64,000 nt of DNA, from assembly GCF_004303025.1 (NCBI RefSeq), contig NZ_PJQW01000006.1:134175-198174 (forward strand). Reading direction: 5' to 3'. The DNA comes from Flavobacterium sp. J27 (GTDB lineage: Bacteria; Bacteroidota; Bacteroidia; Flavobacteriales; Flavobacteriaceae). The stretch's first letter is position 1; every line of letters begins with the position of its first letter. The notes under the pieces were generated by a model. It had not been told where the DNA came from, made no database searches, and saw only the letters and a program-made list of their open reading frames with translations. Shown one piece after another: positions 63,256 through 64,000 of this stretch. A program made the translations under genes and the position numbers.

Positions 63256-64000
63256 TTATATTGATACTGATTTTTTATGATAATAGTTAGATAAGAGTAG
63301 AAAAGTGACTAACGAAATACTAATACCAAAAATATTAGCATCTAATTCTTTAGGTAAAGTATAATCAAACGGAAGTTTATTTTTAGATAAAATTAATCCG
63401 ATAGTCGTTGAACCCCCTAATAACATACTCCAGAAAGCGGCTGTAGGATTGCTTTTTTTCCAGAATAAAGCTCCTAAAACTGGAACAAACAACCCTGAAA
63501 CCATAAAAGCGTAGGAGTAGAGCATTAATTCTAATACGTTTTGCATTTGCGAAGCCAATAGTATAGCAAATACACCTACTGATAAGGTTACCAACTGTGA
63601 AACTTGAAGCATTTTTTTCTCTGTAAACTCTTTTTTGGTAAACTTTTCAATGATATCCGTTACAATATTTCCAGAAGCTGCCATCAAACAACTATCGGCA
63701 GTAGATAAAATAGCGGAAAAGTAAGAAGAAAGCATTAATCCCATTAAACCTACAGGAAGAATTGTACTTAATAAAATGGGTAATCCCATTTCGCTATCCA
63801 TGGTGGTTGCATTGGCAATACCATCAAACATACCTTGCGAAGCGGCTACTTTGGCTAACATACCTAAAATAACTCCCATAAATGCCATAATAGGCCATTC
63901 AAATAGACCAGCAATAAACCATGCTTTTTTCGCTTCCTTTTCATCTTTACAAGCATAAATGCGTTGGTACAAAGTCATCCCAATAAACCAAATAGGAATA
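63256..64000 (-). CDS. Sodium:solute symporter family transporter, C-terminal part (cut by window edge)
   Basis: The frame is open up to base 64000 (IPIWFIGMTLYQRIYACKDE), so the gene starts outside the window and about 247 C-terminal residues are seen. Six to seven membrane spans are visible (WPIMAFMGVILGMLAKVA, LPILLSTILPVGLMGLMLSSYF, LVTLSVGVFAILLAS, LMLYSYAFMVSGLFVPVLGALF, NIFGISISLVTFLLLSNYYH). SAILSTADSCLMAASGNIVTDI is the sodium-site helix of the SSS family. It is the first gene in view of the operon with GNAT, M20 and two racemases. The substrate is probably an amino acid or an acyl-amino acid, by context only. Confidence 0.92.
   Translation of the reverse strand, partial: IPIWFIGMTLYQRIYACKDEKEAKKAWFIAGLFEWPIMAFMGVILGMLAKVAASQGMFDGIANATTMDSEMGLPILLSTILPVGLMGLMLSSYFSAILSTADSCLMAASGNIVTDIIEKFTKKEFTEKKMLQVSQLVTLSVGVFAILLASQMQNVLELMLYSYAFMVSGLFVPVLGALFWKKSNPTAAFWSMLLGGSTTIGLILSKNKLPFDYTLPKELDANIFGISISLVTFLLLSNYYHKKSVSI

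Overview
The window is about 64 kb of AT-rich DNA from a member of the Bacteroidota, almost certainly a Flavobacteriaceae-type organism. The evidence is a SusC/SusD polysaccharide locus, three proteins with C-terminal type IX secretion (T9SS) sorting domains, lipoproteins with acidic residues right after the lipid cysteine, promoters of the TAnnTTTG type, a monomeric NADP-isocitrate dehydrogenase and hybrid two-component/AraC regulators. I see no tRNA, rRNA, insertion sequence, prophage or CRISPR array.

Left edge (1-840): the end of a TerB-like gene and a small heat-shock protein, each closed by a strong hairpin terminator.

Three tandem paralogous modules (857-21683, all on the minus strand) are the most unusual part. 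Each has (i) a hybrid sensor kinase/response regulator of about 930-966 aa: TPR sensor, one membrane span, HisKA, HATPase, REC, AraC; (ii) a previously missed protein of about 51 aa; (iii) one to three short lipoproteins with an acidic CxxDD-type start that predicts surface export, carrying collagen-like, YD/RHS-like, CARDB-like or leucine-rich-repeat sequence; (iv) an OmpA-family protein that begins with a conserved AERTVER segment; and, in two modules, (v) a large secreted protein of unknown function. Upstream of each structural operon are two [A/T]TGTAACA boxes exactly 21 bp apart, with a -7 element exactly 30 bp from the proximal box. Upstream of each regulator the same box is arranged as a palindrome. 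This looks like a self-contained, triplicated, autoregulated surface-display system. I do not recognise a published function for it.

Glycan utilisation locus (21836-38098, minus strand): a DUF6377/SusR-like membrane regulator, then SusC, SusD, a SusE/F-like lipoprotein, two GH30 enzymes, a T9SS-secreted GH5 enzyme with a beta-trefoil-like module, and a 992-aa protein that fuses a SusE/F-like binding region to an SGNH hydrolase, a LamG-like domain and a T9SS tail. The enzyme set fits a beta-1,6- or beta-1,3/1,6-glucan, by inference. The susC and SGNH-gene upstream regions share two motifs at the same 86-bp spacing.

Housekeeping and accessory genes (38366-52906): a PRMT-like methyltransferase; a uvrB-YciI-DUF4375 operon; an NlpC/P60 hydrolase; a secreted M28 peptidase; thiamine pyrophosphokinase; a TonB receptor/DUF4249 pair behind an AraC regulator; a secreted protein of unknown function; and icd.

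Right part (53213-64000): a YadA-head-like surface protein with a C1q-like end; a pabB-tilS-dsbD run; and a tight minus-strand operon of a sodium/solute symporter (cut by the window edge), a GNAT acetyltransferase, an M20 amidohydrolase, an alanine racemase and a second, ornithine-racemase-like PLP enzyme.
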